The notes beneath the pieces are model-generated. The model searched no databases and had not been told where the DNA came from. It saw only the letters and a list, made by a program, of their open reading frames with translations. DNA of 64,000 nt, taken from positions 186,001-250,000 of the forward strand of contig CAWGSA010000001.1 of NCBI GenBank assembly GCA_963825175.1, read 5' to 3'. This DNA comes from DATFTF01 sp963825175 (GTDB taxonomy: Bacteria > Acidobacteriota > Thermoanaerobaculia > UBA5066 > Gp7-AA6). Position 1 is the first letter of the stretch, and each line of letters starts with the position of its first letter. Below, piece by piece: positions 9,490 to 18,500 of the stretch. The position numbers and the translations under genes are program-made.

Positions 9490-9875
9490 GGAGATCCTGG
9501 TGCCTGCTCGGAGCTCGCGCACCTCGATCCAGAGCGGCTCCGTGCCGACGCCGGGCCCGGGCGCCGTCGACGCCTCCGCCGCGAGCAGGTAGGCGCGCTC
9601 GGAGCTCTCGACGTCCACGATCCAGTAGCCGGCGAGGAACTCCTTGGACTCGGGAAACACGCCGTGGTGATCGGCTTGCCGTCCTTGCCCGCGCGGACGA
9701 GCTTCGCTTCCAACGGGGACGCCGGTCCCTCCCCGCTCACGAGCTCCCCCGCGGCGGTCAACTTCTTGCTGAAGGCAATCATGAAGGCGATGTTCGCCTC
9801 GATGTCCTTCTTCGGCCAGCTCATGTACCTGGCGTAGCCGTCGCACGGCGTGTCCATGATCAACATGTACTTCAT
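9490..9875 (-). pseudogene. YCII-related (dimeric alpha/beta barrel) protein, frameshifted
   Basis: The gene begins with a secure ATG at 9875 (AAGGAG upstream) and reads MKYMLIMDTPCDGYARYMSW, then AAGELVSGEGPASPLEAKL and GKDGKPITTA. It then leaves the frame near 9655. The expected continuation FPESKEFLAGYWIVDVESS and WIEVRELRAG is found one frame over, so a single-base loss separates the two halves. YCII-domain proteins are small ligand-binding or lyase-like barrels, often beside ECF sigma factors. Both halves are well conserved, so this could be a sequencing indel rather than real decay. Confidence 0.75.
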
Positions 9876-10105
9876 GGCTGTGCTCCTTTTCCCGGCGCCC
9901 CGGCATGGGTCCGCCTTCGAAGGTCAGTCGGAGCCGGAGCGCCGTCCCTCGACATTGGACGTAACGTTTCTCAAAACTTCTGTCGAGATCGACGACGGCC
10001 TCCTTCTTGCTCTATTCTCCTGCCCCGGGCCGAGACGCGCGAGCCTTTCAACCAGGCTCGGGTCCGGCGCGAAGGCCAGATCGATCAGAAGGGAGCGCAG
10101 GACAG

Positions 10106-10399
10106 ATGTTCGTGATCCGCGATGTGTTTCGGGCGAAGGCGGGCAAGGGCAAAGAGCTCGCGACGAAGTTCAAGAAGGCCTCCGCGTTCATGCCGAAGGA
10201 AGGAGTGAGCGCGCGGCGCATCCTGACCGACACGGTCGCCGCCTACTGGACGATCGTGATGGAAACGGAAGTCGAGAAGCTCGACACGTACTTCGCGATG
10301 CTGAGCACCCGGCCCTCGAACCCTCAGGCCGAAGAGGCGATGAAGGGTTACACGGACCTCGTCGAGGGAGGCTATCGAGAGATCCTCCGCGTCGAATGA
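10106..10399 (+). CDS. Small ABM/NIPSNAP-like dimeric alpha-beta barrel protein
   Basis: A 97-aa protein with the length and strand-helix pattern of antibiotic-biosynthesis-monooxygenase-like or NIPSNAP-like barrels: FVIRDVFRAKAGKGKEL, then RRILTDTVAAYWTIVMETE and a helix EEAMKGYTDLVEGG. These proteins dimerise and often act on quinones or haem-like substrates, but no catalytic residue can be named here. The ATG at 10106 follows GCAGGACAG. It lies 43 nt before the DUF2214 membrane protein and may be co-transcribed with it. Confidence 0.65.
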   Translation: MFVIRDVFRAKAGKGKELATKFKKASAFMPKEGVSARRILTDTVAAYWTIVMETEVEKLDTYFAMLSTRPSNPQAEEAMKGYTDLVEGGYREILRVE

Positions 10400-10442
10400 G
10401 GCGCGTCGGAGCCGTCGGGCAGCGAGCCGGGCTGATCCCCGC

Positions 10443-10910
10443 GTGATCGCCCGCGCATCCCTCTCGGCGCTGCATGTCCTCACCCTCGCGCTCGGTCTCG
10501 GCGCCGTGTTCGCGCGAGGGAGACGTCTGCGGGATCTTCGGCGCACGCCGGAGGACGCCGGCGTTCTCAAGCGGGTCCTGCAGGCGGACAGCCTGTGGGG
10601 CGTGGCCGCGCTCCTTTGGATTGGAACGGGCCTCGGGAGGGTCTTCGGCCGTCTGGAGAAGGAGCCGGACTTCTATCTCCGCAACGGATTCTTCTGGCTG
10701 AAGATGGCTCTTTTCGGACTCGTTTTGGCGCTCGAGATCCGCCCGATGCTCACGTTCATCCGGTGGCGGACGGCGGCGTCTCGCGGAGGCGCCCGGCCGG
10801 CCGAAGCCAATCTGCGCATCCTCATCACGCTCAACGACGCCGAGATCGCCGTCGTAGTGGTCATCCCCTTCGTCGCTGCTCTGATGGCAAGGGGCGCCTG
10901 GCTGTTCTGA
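10443..10910 (+). CDS. DUF2214 family membrane protein
   Basis: A 155-aa inner-membrane protein with four hydrophobic segments. The features of DUF2214 are visible: an N-terminal helix containing LHVLTLALGLGAVFARGR, the motif LQADSLWGVAALLWIGTGL, NGFFWLKMALFGLVLALEI and a last helix EIAVVVVIPFVAALMARG. The function is unknown; relatives are annotated only as predicted membrane proteins. The start is a GTG at 10443. The next gene is convergent. Confidence 0.8.
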   Translation: MIARASLSALHVLTLALGLGAVFARGRRLRDLRRTPEDAGVLKRVLQADSLWGVAALLWIGTGLGRVFGRLEKEPDFYLRNGFFWLKMALFGLVLALEIRPMLTFIRWRTAASRGGARPAEANLRILITLNDAEIAVVVVIPFVAALMARGAWLF

Positions 10911-10954
10911 ATACCGCTCGCGGCTCGGGCGAACTTTGCCGGGAGCGGAGACCT

Positions 10955-12904
10955 TCAGGGACCTCCGTCTCGCTTCGGGCGCCCCCCGTTTCGAAGATAC
11001 GAAAAGACGTTCTCGGTGAGCTCGGCCATTTCGATTCGCAGGTCTTCCCGACCGCAAGGCTCATAGCAGGGCCCGTCGAAGCTCTGGAAGACCATCAGGA
11101 TCTCGCCGTCGAGATCGAAGAAGCCCGTAATTTGCGTTTGGTCGCGGATATTCGCCATGAGCCGCTCGGGCAGCCAGACCACCCGCACCCCTTCTTTCTC
11201 GGCGAGAATCAGGGGCTGAGAATTCCAGACCAGCCAGGAGGCGGCGTCCGCGTCCGAGGCGTTGCGCGGCCACGCAGCCGGCCGAAGCGGAAGGGGGCCG
11301 CTCGATCCGTGAAGACTTCCCGCGCAGCCGAGCTCGGCCAGACGCCAGCGTCCTCCAGGATCGACCCATGCTCGTGCGGGAAGCCAATCGAAGCGACAGC
11401 CGCGCGGGACGAATACCTTTTCGATGAGCGGACGGAGCTGCTCGCTCGGGACGCCGAGAAGGGCGGCGAGGGCGGCGAAATCGGCGGCGCCATTGGGAGG
11501 CCCGGTGCTGCGGGCCGCCGGCCGGAATTTCCACGCACGCGCGAATTGCGGATCGTGAAAATCGACAACGGCGTCGCCGGTGGCGTCGAGATCGAGGCGA
11601 AATGCGGGCGGCTTCACCTCCTCTCGAATTGCGCGACCGAGGGCCGGATCGGCGAAGTCGGCGCAGCCAGGTCGAGGATCTTCGGTGCAGAAGCGAAGGC
11701 TCTCCCGATCACTGCTTCCCGACCAATCGCCATCGACGAAGAGATGCGGAGCGAGTGCTTTGAGCAGGATCTCACGCCGAAGGCCGTCTCCGGGCCGATC
11801 GGGATGGGCGACGAGCCTCCGAACGGCGTCGGGACGCCCGGCCACGATCTCGGACACCGGAGCCCAGTGCGGCGGATACCAGATGCAGAGCGCATCGGCG
11901 CTTTTCACGAATCGATCGAGCCACAGCGCCGTCAGAGCCTTGCGGGAGATCGGCAACAGCTCCTCTCCAAAGTTCGGGCAGGCCTCCTGCGCGGCGAGCT
12001 CGAGGAAGCGCGACTCGATCTCGCGGATGATCGGCTCTTCCTTGTTGGTGTAGGTGGTGTACATCCGGCTCATGGGCGGGCCGTCGCGGCCGCCGGAGAA
12101 TCGAGCTTCTCCGTCGACGATCAGGTCGGTCGCCGGCCGAACCAGCGCCGCCCGGTCGGAATCCGTATGAGCCTTCTCGGCGGCGCCCAGGAGCGTTCTC
12201 CCCAGCGTGATCTGCGCTGCAGGCGACCAGGTCCCGTTCGATTGGAGCAATGAGGCAACTCGCCGCGCATCGGCGGCGAGCTGTGGATCCCCTGCCCGGG
12301 CGCAGACGAGAAGCTGGAATTCTGCAAGCGGTGATCCCAGAGAAACGGCCGGAGAGGCGGGATCGTTCTTCCAGGCAGCGAGGTTCGCCCGAACCCGGTC
12401 GGCCACGATGGCCGCGGCCGCCGGATGGTCCGCCGGATCCCCGATCCAGGCACCTCGAAAGTCGAGCCGGTTGAACGGCCACTTGGGATCGTCGACGACC
12501 GGCGACGGATTGGCAAGCTCCGGCATGACTCTATGAACCGCGACGAGCAGCCACGCCTGGGATTCCGGGGACAGCCCGAGGATCGCGCTGTTGTACGCGC
12601 GCAGGGGGTTGGCCGGATACGGGCTTCGCCAGGCGTTGGGGCGGGCCTCGAGCCAGGCCGCGACTTCGGCGGTGGACCGATAGGTCAGGATCCCGCGGCG
12701 AAGCGCCTCCTGGAGAACCTCGGCTGCGCGCTCCTGGGGAAGGCTGTTGAACGTCTTGGGCTCGAGCTCTCGCTCGAGGGCGCTGCCCCGGCAGTCGATA
12801 GCCAAGAGAGCCAGAAAGAAGAGGGAAACGACCGGACGAAGGATCCACAGGGCCGACCCCGTTCGGAGGACGATCCGCGGGGCCCTGAAGCGGCTCCTGG
12901 CCAT
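10955..12904 (-). CDS. Unrecognised 649-aa exported protein
   Basis: The start is certain (AGGAGGTGA before the ATG at 12904). An N-terminal hydrophobic segment, ILRPVVSLFFLALLAIDCRG, is an uncleaved anchor or signal. The rest is soluble and mostly helical, with many Trp/Pro-rich turns (WYPPHWAPVSEIV, DDPKWPFNRLDFRGAW). The C-terminal ~100 residues contain WLVWNSQPLILAEKEGVRVV and FFDLDGEILMVFQSFDGP, which look like a small beta domain. Several cysteines (CPNFGE, CAGS, CYEPCG) suggest disulfides outside the cytoplasm. I recognise no family. About 200 nt of empty sequence precede it, and the propeller gene downstream of that is also on the minus strand. Confidence 0.7.
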   Translation of the reverse strand: MARSRFRAPRIVLRTGSALWILRPVVSLFFLALLAIDCRGSALERELEPKTFNSLPQERAAEVLQEALRRGILTYRSTAEVAAWLEARPNAWRSPYPANPLRAYNSAILGLSPESQAWLLVAVHRVMPELANPSPVVDDPKWPFNRLDFRGAWIGDPADHPAAAAIVADRVRANLAAWKNDPASPAVSLGSPLAEFQLLVCARAGDPQLAADARRVASLLQSNGTWSPAAQITLGRTLLGAAEKAHTDSDRAALVRPATDLIVDGEARFSGGRDGPPMSRMYTTYTNKEEPIIREIESRFLELAAQEACPNFGEELLPISRKALTALWLDRFVKSADALCIWYPPHWAPVSEIVAGRPDAVRRLVAHPDRPGDGLRREILLKALAPHLFVDGDWSGSSDRESLRFCTEDPRPGCADFADPALGRAIREEVKPPAFRLDLDATGDAVVDFHDPQFARAWKFRPAARSTGPPNGAADFAALAALLGVPSEQLRPLIEKVFVPRGCRFDWLPARAWVDPGGRWRLAELGCAGSLHGSSGPLPLRPAAWPRNASDADAASWLVWNSQPLILAEKEGVRVVWLPERLMANIRDQTQITGFFDLDGEILMVFQSFDGPCYEPCGREDLRIEMAELTENVFSYLRNGGRPKRDGGP

Positions 12905-13105
12905 GCACTCACCTCCTCGAAGAAACTCCGCGAAGACCGCTTGTACGATCTCACCGTTTCCATGAGGCGTGGCCAGAGCCGCAACGGGGCGATTCCAAGA
13001 ACAAATGTGGCGAAGCGGGGGCGACGACATCCGCCGGGACGAACCCGAAGTCCCTCTCAGGGAGTATGGAGCTCTCCCGAACCATGAGGGCGGCCGCACC
13101 GGGGC

Positions 13106-13888
13106 CTATTGGAAATATCCATTGATGTCCAGGATGAAGTGGACGGAGTTGCCGGCGCCCACGCCGCAGAACACGTCCAGGCTCCCGGAGGTCCCCAGCG
13201 GGATGATCGTGTTGTTGGCCCGAGTCTGCCCTGCCTGAAAATTGATGCCCGCGGCGACCGGGCGGGTCGACCCGGTCGGATAGAGCGTCAGGTGTCCGCC
13301 GCTCGTCGGCTGGGTCACGGCGATGTTTCCGGAGATCGCCTTAGCGGTCGAGGGGATTCCGCAGTGGGTGGCGATGTCGAAGGTCCGCGTGTCTCCGCCG
13401 GCGAGAGCCGGGCCCCCCAGCGGGCCGACCGGGTTGCGCGTATCGAGAACGCGGCAAGGCGCGACGGTGAAGAACGACGCGGGAGGAGGCGTCGAGACGC
13501 CGGGATTGATCCGACCGACGGTGTACCCGTTGGCGAACCAGATCGCGCCGTCCGGACCGGCGGCGATGCCCCGGGGAATGCTCCCGGCCTGCAGCGGAAA
13601 CTCCGTGACCTGGCCGGAAGGAGTGATGCGTCCGACCCAGGAGTCCACATAGTCCGTGTACGTCACCCAGAGGTTGCCGTCCACCGCGGCGGCGATGTCT
13701 TGAATGTCGAGACCGGAAGTCACTTGAAACTCCGTGTAGACGCCGGCCGTCGTGAGCCGGCCCACGCTCAAGCCGCTCTCGTACTGAAACCAGAGATTCC
13801 CGTCGGGACCGGCGACAATCTTGTGCGCACAGAGTCCGGGAACAGGGTTGGGAATGGGGAAGTTCTGATACTGCCCGCCGGGCAGCAC
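13106..13888 (-). CDS. Distal part of a streptogramin-lyase-like propeller protein (after in-frame TGA)
   Basis: A 260-codon frame continuous with the upstream part at 13895-14758; the two are in the same frame and separated by one TGA. It carries two to three more Vgb-type blades (AGPDGNLWFQYESG, AAVDGNLWVTYTD, AAGPDGAIWFANG). A C-terminal domain begins FFTVAPCRVLDTRNPVGPLG and ends VHFILDINGYFQ, a module often found at the end of secreted Acidobacteriota proteins. If translated alone it would start at a GTG (13888) without signal peptide, which makes little sense for a secreted protein. It is better seen as the second half of one interrupted gene. Confidence 0.6.
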   Translation of the reverse strand: MLPGGQYQNFPIPNPVPGLCAHKIVAGPDGNLWFQYESGLSVGRLTTAGVYTEFQVTSGLDIQDIAAAVDGNLWVTYTDYVDSWVGRITPSGQVTEFPLQAGSIPRGIAAGPDGAIWFANGYTVGRINPGVSTPPPASFFTVAPCRVLDTRNPVGPLGGPALAGGDTRTFDIATHCGIPSTAKAISGNIAVTQPTSGGHLTLYPTGSTRPVAAGINFQAGQTRANNTIIPLGTSGSLDVFCGVGAGNSVHFILDINGYFQ

Positions 13889-13894
13889 GCGCGT

Positions 13895-14758
13895 TCAAGT
13901 CGGGCTGTCGGCGGAGCAGCCGGCCAGCCACAGAGCGCCGTCGGGGCCCAGCGTGATCCCGGAGGCCAGATTGTTGACGATAAATTCCGTGAACGACCCG
14001 GTGGTCGTCATCCTGCCGACGACATTGACGTAATACTCGGTAAACCACATTGCGCCGTCCGGGCCGGCCGCAACGCCCTCGAAGAAGCTGCCTGTGGTAT
14101 TCGGGAACTCGGTGGCGACGCCGGCGGGCGTGACCCGACCGATCTTGTCCGGAGCTTGTCGGACGTACCAGACGTTGCCATCCGGCCCCGGCGCGATGTC
14201 TCGCAACAGACCCGCGTCGGTCAGAGGAAAGTTGGTGAACGTCCCGGACGGCGTCATCCGGGCGAGGCCGTCGGGATTCAGGGATTCGCCTCCGTTGGTC
14301 AGGAACCACAGGTTTCCGTCCGGGCCTGCCGTGACGTCGGTCACTGCCACGTCGGTAACCGGGATCGAGAGATACTGGATGGAGAGCTGCCCCGACGGCA
14401 CCAGGTACTTGTAGGCGTTCGCGAGGCTTCCGACCTGAGAGTTCGGATTCGTGACGGAGACCGACACCGGCCCGGCGGAATGGGCCGGCGGCTTGGCGGT
14501 CAGCGCGGTCGCGTTGACGACCTGGACCGACGTCGCGGGAACGCCTCCGAAGGCGACAGTCGCGCCGGCTGCGAAACCGGTTCCGCTGACGATGATGACG
14601 TTGTTCCCCGCGGCCGACCCAAAGGCCGGCACCAGCCGCGAGACGGTCGGCGTCTGACCAACGGCGGAGAGGGAAAAGAGCAACAGGACCGCCGCGCCCG
14701 CAAGCGCCTTTCCAAGCAACCAACTCCGGCCCGGCATCAACCCACCGATCCACTTCAT
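13895..14758 (-). CDS. Proximal part of secreted IPT/TIG plus Vgb-propeller protein, ends at in-frame TGA
   Basis: 287 residues: a signal peptide (AGAAVLLLFSLSAVGQ), an IPT/TIG immunoglobulin-like domain (about 35-120; VPAFGSAAGNNVIIVSGTGF) and then Vgb (virginiamycin B lyase-like) beta-propeller blades with AGPDGNLWF-type repeats at about 24-40-residue spacing. The frame stops at a TGA (13895-13897) in the middle of a blade; removing it joins directly to 13106-13888 with correct repeat phase. The stop could be a nonsense change from TGG (Trp), a sequence error or readthrough. Homologous propellers are used in adhesion or carbohydrate binding; true streptogramin lyase activity is unlikely with the added TIG domain. 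GGGAGGCGAGC precedes the ATG. Confidence 0.75.
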   Translation of the reverse strand: MKWIGGLMPGRSWLLGKALAGAAVLLLFSLSAVGQTPTVSRLVPAFGSAAGNNVIIVSGTGFAAGATVAFGGVPATSVQVVNATALTAKPPAHSAGPVSVSVTNPNSQVGSLANAYKYLVPSGQLSIQYLSIPVTDVAVTDVTAGPDGNLWFLTNGGESLNPDGLARMTPSGTFTNFPLTDAGLLRDIAPGPDGNVWYVRQAPDKIGRVTPAGVATEFPNTTGSFFEGVAAGPDGAMWFTEYYVNVVGRMTTTGSFTEFIVNNLASGITLGPDGALWLAGCSADSPT

Positions 14759-14953
14759 GCTCGCCTCCCACCCGGGCGGACCCGGCTCCCGGGACGTTCT
14801 CCAGGAATTTCCCGCCACCTTGAGACGCGTCAAACGCGAAAAGAACGGATCACTCCGCCGGCGCGGCAACTTCGGAAGCCTCCGCGGCGCCTAGCCCTTC
14901 GCAGTGCCTTGCGGTCGGCACGACACGTGCACGGATTCCCGTGGAGGAATCCT

Positions 14954-15361
14954 ATGCCGACTCTCACCGTCGAGAAAGAAGTTCTGGAGCTCGAGAATGA
15001 ATTCTGGCAGGCGATCAAGACCAGGGACGCCGACACTGCGGCGCAGCTCACGGACTTCCCGTGCCTCATCGCGGGAGCCAAGGGTATCGGGCGTGTGGAG
15101 AAAGAAGCCTTCGTCAAGATGATGAAGACGGCGCGCTACACGCTGCACGATTTCAAGATCGAAGATGCCGAGGTTCGTCTCCTCCAGGACGGCGTCGCGC
15201 TCGTGGTCTACAAGGTCCACGAGAACCTGACCGTCGACTCCGAGAAGGTGAGCATGGACGCCTCCGACTCTTCGGTGTGGGTGAATCGCGAGGGCCGGTG
15301 GCGATGCGCGCTGCACACCGAATCGCTCGCGGGAGACCCCTACGGACGCGACCAGAAGTAA
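14954..15361 (+). CDS. NTF2-like (DUF4440/SnoaL-type) protein
   Basis: A 135-aa protein with the cone-shaped NTF2 fold pattern: an N-terminal helix LELENEFWQAIKTRDADTAA, then GRVEKEAFVKMMKTARYTL and a C-terminal beta-sheet ending VWVNREGRWRCALHTESLAG. The phrase ALHTES is typical for DUF4440 proteins. The role is unknown; members bind small molecules or act in stress responses. GGAGGAATCCT before the ATG gives a firm start. A stem-loop follows 30 nt after the stop. Confidence 0.82.
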   Translation: MPTLTVEKEVLELENEFWQAIKTRDADTAAQLTDFPCLIAGAKGIGRVEKEAFVKMMKTARYTLHDFKIEDAEVRLLQDGVALVVYKVHENLTVDSEKVSMDASDSSVWVNREGRWRCALHTESLAGDPYGRDQK

Positions 15362-15393
15362 AGTTCGAGTTGGCCGAGCCTGAGCCACGCCGC

Positions 15394-15412
15394 CCTCCGG
15401 AAAGACCGGAGG
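15394..15412 (+). terminator. Stem-loop downstream of NTF2-like gene
   Basis: A perfect 7-bp stem CCTCCGG / CCGGAGG with loop AAAGA is followed by a moderately T-rich stretch (TCCTTGTCTC). It is a plausible terminator for the plus-strand gene before the convergent histidine kinase. Confidence 0.5.
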
Positions 15413-15515
15413 TCCTTGTCTCGTTCACGGACACCGAGGGCAACCGCGTGAGCGTCCTGCAGCCCACTCCCGCCGATCGGCAGCCCGAACCCTGAAAGAG
15501 GAGTCAGAGCGCTCT

Positions 15516-18500
15516 TCAGGCCGGGCCGAGCGTCTCGCGCACCTTCCGCGCGAGCGCGACGGACGAGAACGGCTTCTGGAGGAAGGCGACGCCGGACTCC
15601 ACGATTCCGTGGCGCATCACCGCGTCGTTGGTATAGCCGCTCATGTAGAGCACGCGCATCCCGGGCCGCATCCGCGTGACCTGCTCGGCCAGCTCGCGGC
15701 CGCTCATCTCCGGCATCACTACGTCCGTCACGAGGAGATGAATCGGGCCCTCGTGCCCCCGCGCGACCGCGAGGCCGTCGGCTCCGCTGCGCGCCTCGAT
15801 CACGCGGTAGCCGGCGGATTCGAGGACGATCTTCACGATGCGCCGGACGGCATCCTCGTCCTCGACCACGAGCACCGTCTCGGTGCCGCTGGGCACGGCG
15901 CGGACCGACGCGGACGGATCGTGGACCGCCGCCGGCGGTTCCTGCGTGGGAAGGAGAATCGTGAACGTCGCGCCTCTCTCCGGCTCGCTCTCCACCGTGA
16001 CGTCGCCACCGCTCTGCTTGACGATGCCATAGACGGTCGCCAGCCCCAGGCCCGTCCCCTTGCCGACCGACTTGGTCGTGAAGAACGGCTCGAAGAGATG
16101 GGGCGTGACCTCGGCGGAGATCCCCGTGCCGGTATCGGTGATCGCGATGGCAATCCGGGGACGGGCGAGTGGCGAAGCGATCTCGTCCGGGTCGGGTCGG
16201 GGAATGGCCGCGTTCCGGGTCCAGAGCGTGAGCCGGCCGCCGCGCGGCATGGCGTCGCGCGCGTTGACGACGAGGTTCAGGACGACCTGCTCGAGCTGGC
16301 CCTGGTCCACCTTGACCCAGCTCGAGGCCGCCGCGAAGTCGGTCACGACCTCGATGTCCTCGCCGATGAGCCGTCGGACCATCCGTTCGAGACTCTCCAG
16401 CGCGACGTGGACATCCACGAGCTTCGGCTCGAGGATCTGCCTGCGGCTGAAGGCGAGGAGCTGGCGCGTCAAGCCCGCCGCGCGCTCGCCGGCCGCGCGG
16501 ATGTCCGTGAGGGGCCCTCGCCGGGGATCGCCGGCGGGCGTCTCGGCGAGAAGGAGCTCGCAGCTGCCTCCGATCACGGTCAGGATGTTGTTGAAGTCGT
16601 GGGCCACGCCTCCTGCGAGTTGCCCGACCGCCTCCATCTTCTGGGCCTGGCGGAGCTGCTCCTCGAGGCGCACACGCGAGGTGACGTCGGTGAAGAAGCC
16701 CAGGACGATCTTGCGATCACCGGAATCGATCAAGCTCCCATGCACGTCGGCGACAAACGCTGAACCGTCTCTTCGCCGGCAGGGCATCGAGACGGAGGTG
16801 CGCGCCGTCCCGCCGATGATGGTGCGCATGTCCTCCTGGACTCTCCCTGCGACTTCTTTCGGGTGGAGGTCCTCGGGCGTCAGCTGGACGAGCTCGTCGG
16901 GCGTATAACCGAACATCGCGCAGAACGCCGGGTTGAAGAACTGGAACTTCCTGGTCTCGGCGTCGAGCGCGACGACCCCCTCGGCCGCGTTTTCGAAAAG
17001 CACGCGGTAACGGGATTCCGAGGCGGCCAGAGCTTCGGCGGCTCTCTTGCGTTCGGTGATGTCGCGGGCCGCCGTGTGCATGAGGTATCGCCCGCCCACG
17101 AGGACGCGGCTGTTGTTGAACTCGACGGGGACCTTCGTCCCGTCTTTCCTCCGGACCGGCGCCTCGGTGAGCACGCGCTCACCGTCGAGGATCCGCTGCT
17201 GGAACGCGCGGAAGGCCACGAGGTCCGCCTCTTCGTGGAGATCGGGAATCCGCATCGACAGCAGCTCTTCCCGGGAGTAACCGGTCATCTCGGTGGCCGC
17301 GCCGTTGACGGCGACGAAACGACCCCCGTCGTCGGTCAGGAAAACCGCGTCCCGCGATCCCTCGAAGATCTCCTTCTGCCACGTCAGCGCGGCCTCGAGA
17401 TCCGCATTCAGCCGAAGGGCTTTCGCCGCAGCCGCACGGCGCTCCGTGATCTCCTCGATCATGCCGATGGTGCGCGTGGGCCTTCCCTCGTGGTCGCGCA
17501 GGACGACCATGTTCACGTTCACCCACGCGATCGAGCCGTCCTTGCGCACGTAGCGCTTCTCGAGCCGGTATTCCAGCGCCTCGCCCTTCACCACGGCCTG
17601 AAACAGCGCCCAATCCCGGGCGCGGTCCTCCGGATGCGTGAGCTCCGGCACCCGCATGGCGAGGAGCTCGTCGCTCGAATACCCGGTGATCGCGCAAAAG
17701 CGCGGGTTGACGGCGACCCACCGTCCGGTCGCCGGATCGGCCTGCGCGATGCCGATCGGCGCAGCTTCGAAGATCGCACGGAATCTCTCCTCGCTCTCGC
17801 GCAGCGCCTGGTCGGCTATCCGCCGGTCCGTGATGTCCTGGAACGAGCCGCCGACCCGCACGACCTTCCCGTTCTCGACGACGGGGTGGCCGATCGTCCG
17901 AATCCATTTGTTCCGGCCCTTGGCGGAAACGATCCCGAGCTCGAGGTCGAACGGCGTTCCCTGGGCAACGGCCTCCGCGACGGCCGCAACGATCTTGGGC
18001 CGCGACTCCGGCGTATAGAAGGTCAGTCCCTTTGCCACGTCGATCGGATCGTCGGGATCGAGGTCATGGATCCGGGCGGTCTCCGGCGTCCAGGTTCCCT
18101 CGAGCGACGCCGGATCGAACTCCCAGCCCCCGACCTGGGCCATCTCGCCCGCGTCGCTCAAGAGGGACTTCTGGCGGCGCAGCTCTTCCTCGGTGCGCCG
18201 CCGCTCGGTGATGTCCTCGATCGTGGCGAAGGTGCGCGTCGGGCGGCCGGCCTCGTCGCGAAGAACGACCATCTTCACCAATCCCCAGGCGACCGAGCCG
18301 TCCTTGCGCACGTAGCGCTTCTCGATCGAATGCTCCAGCGTCTCGCCCGACACCGCCCGCCGGAACCCCTCCGCGTCCCGCGCGCGGTCGTCCGGATGGG
18401 TGATGTCGGTGATCCGGACGCCGAGCAGCTCTTCCTTCGAGTACCCGGTCATGAGGCAGAGCCTGGGGTTGACGTCGACGAGGTGGCCGGTACCGGGATC

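Noticed and set aside
13862..13897. A SECIS-like hairpin (CTGCCC/GGGCAG, loop GGC) after the TGA in the propeller gene
   Set aside because: There is no Cys partner or redox motif near the TGA, the protein is a secreted beta-propeller, and such stems arise by chance at this GC content. It is kept as a control for the weak value of hairpins alone.
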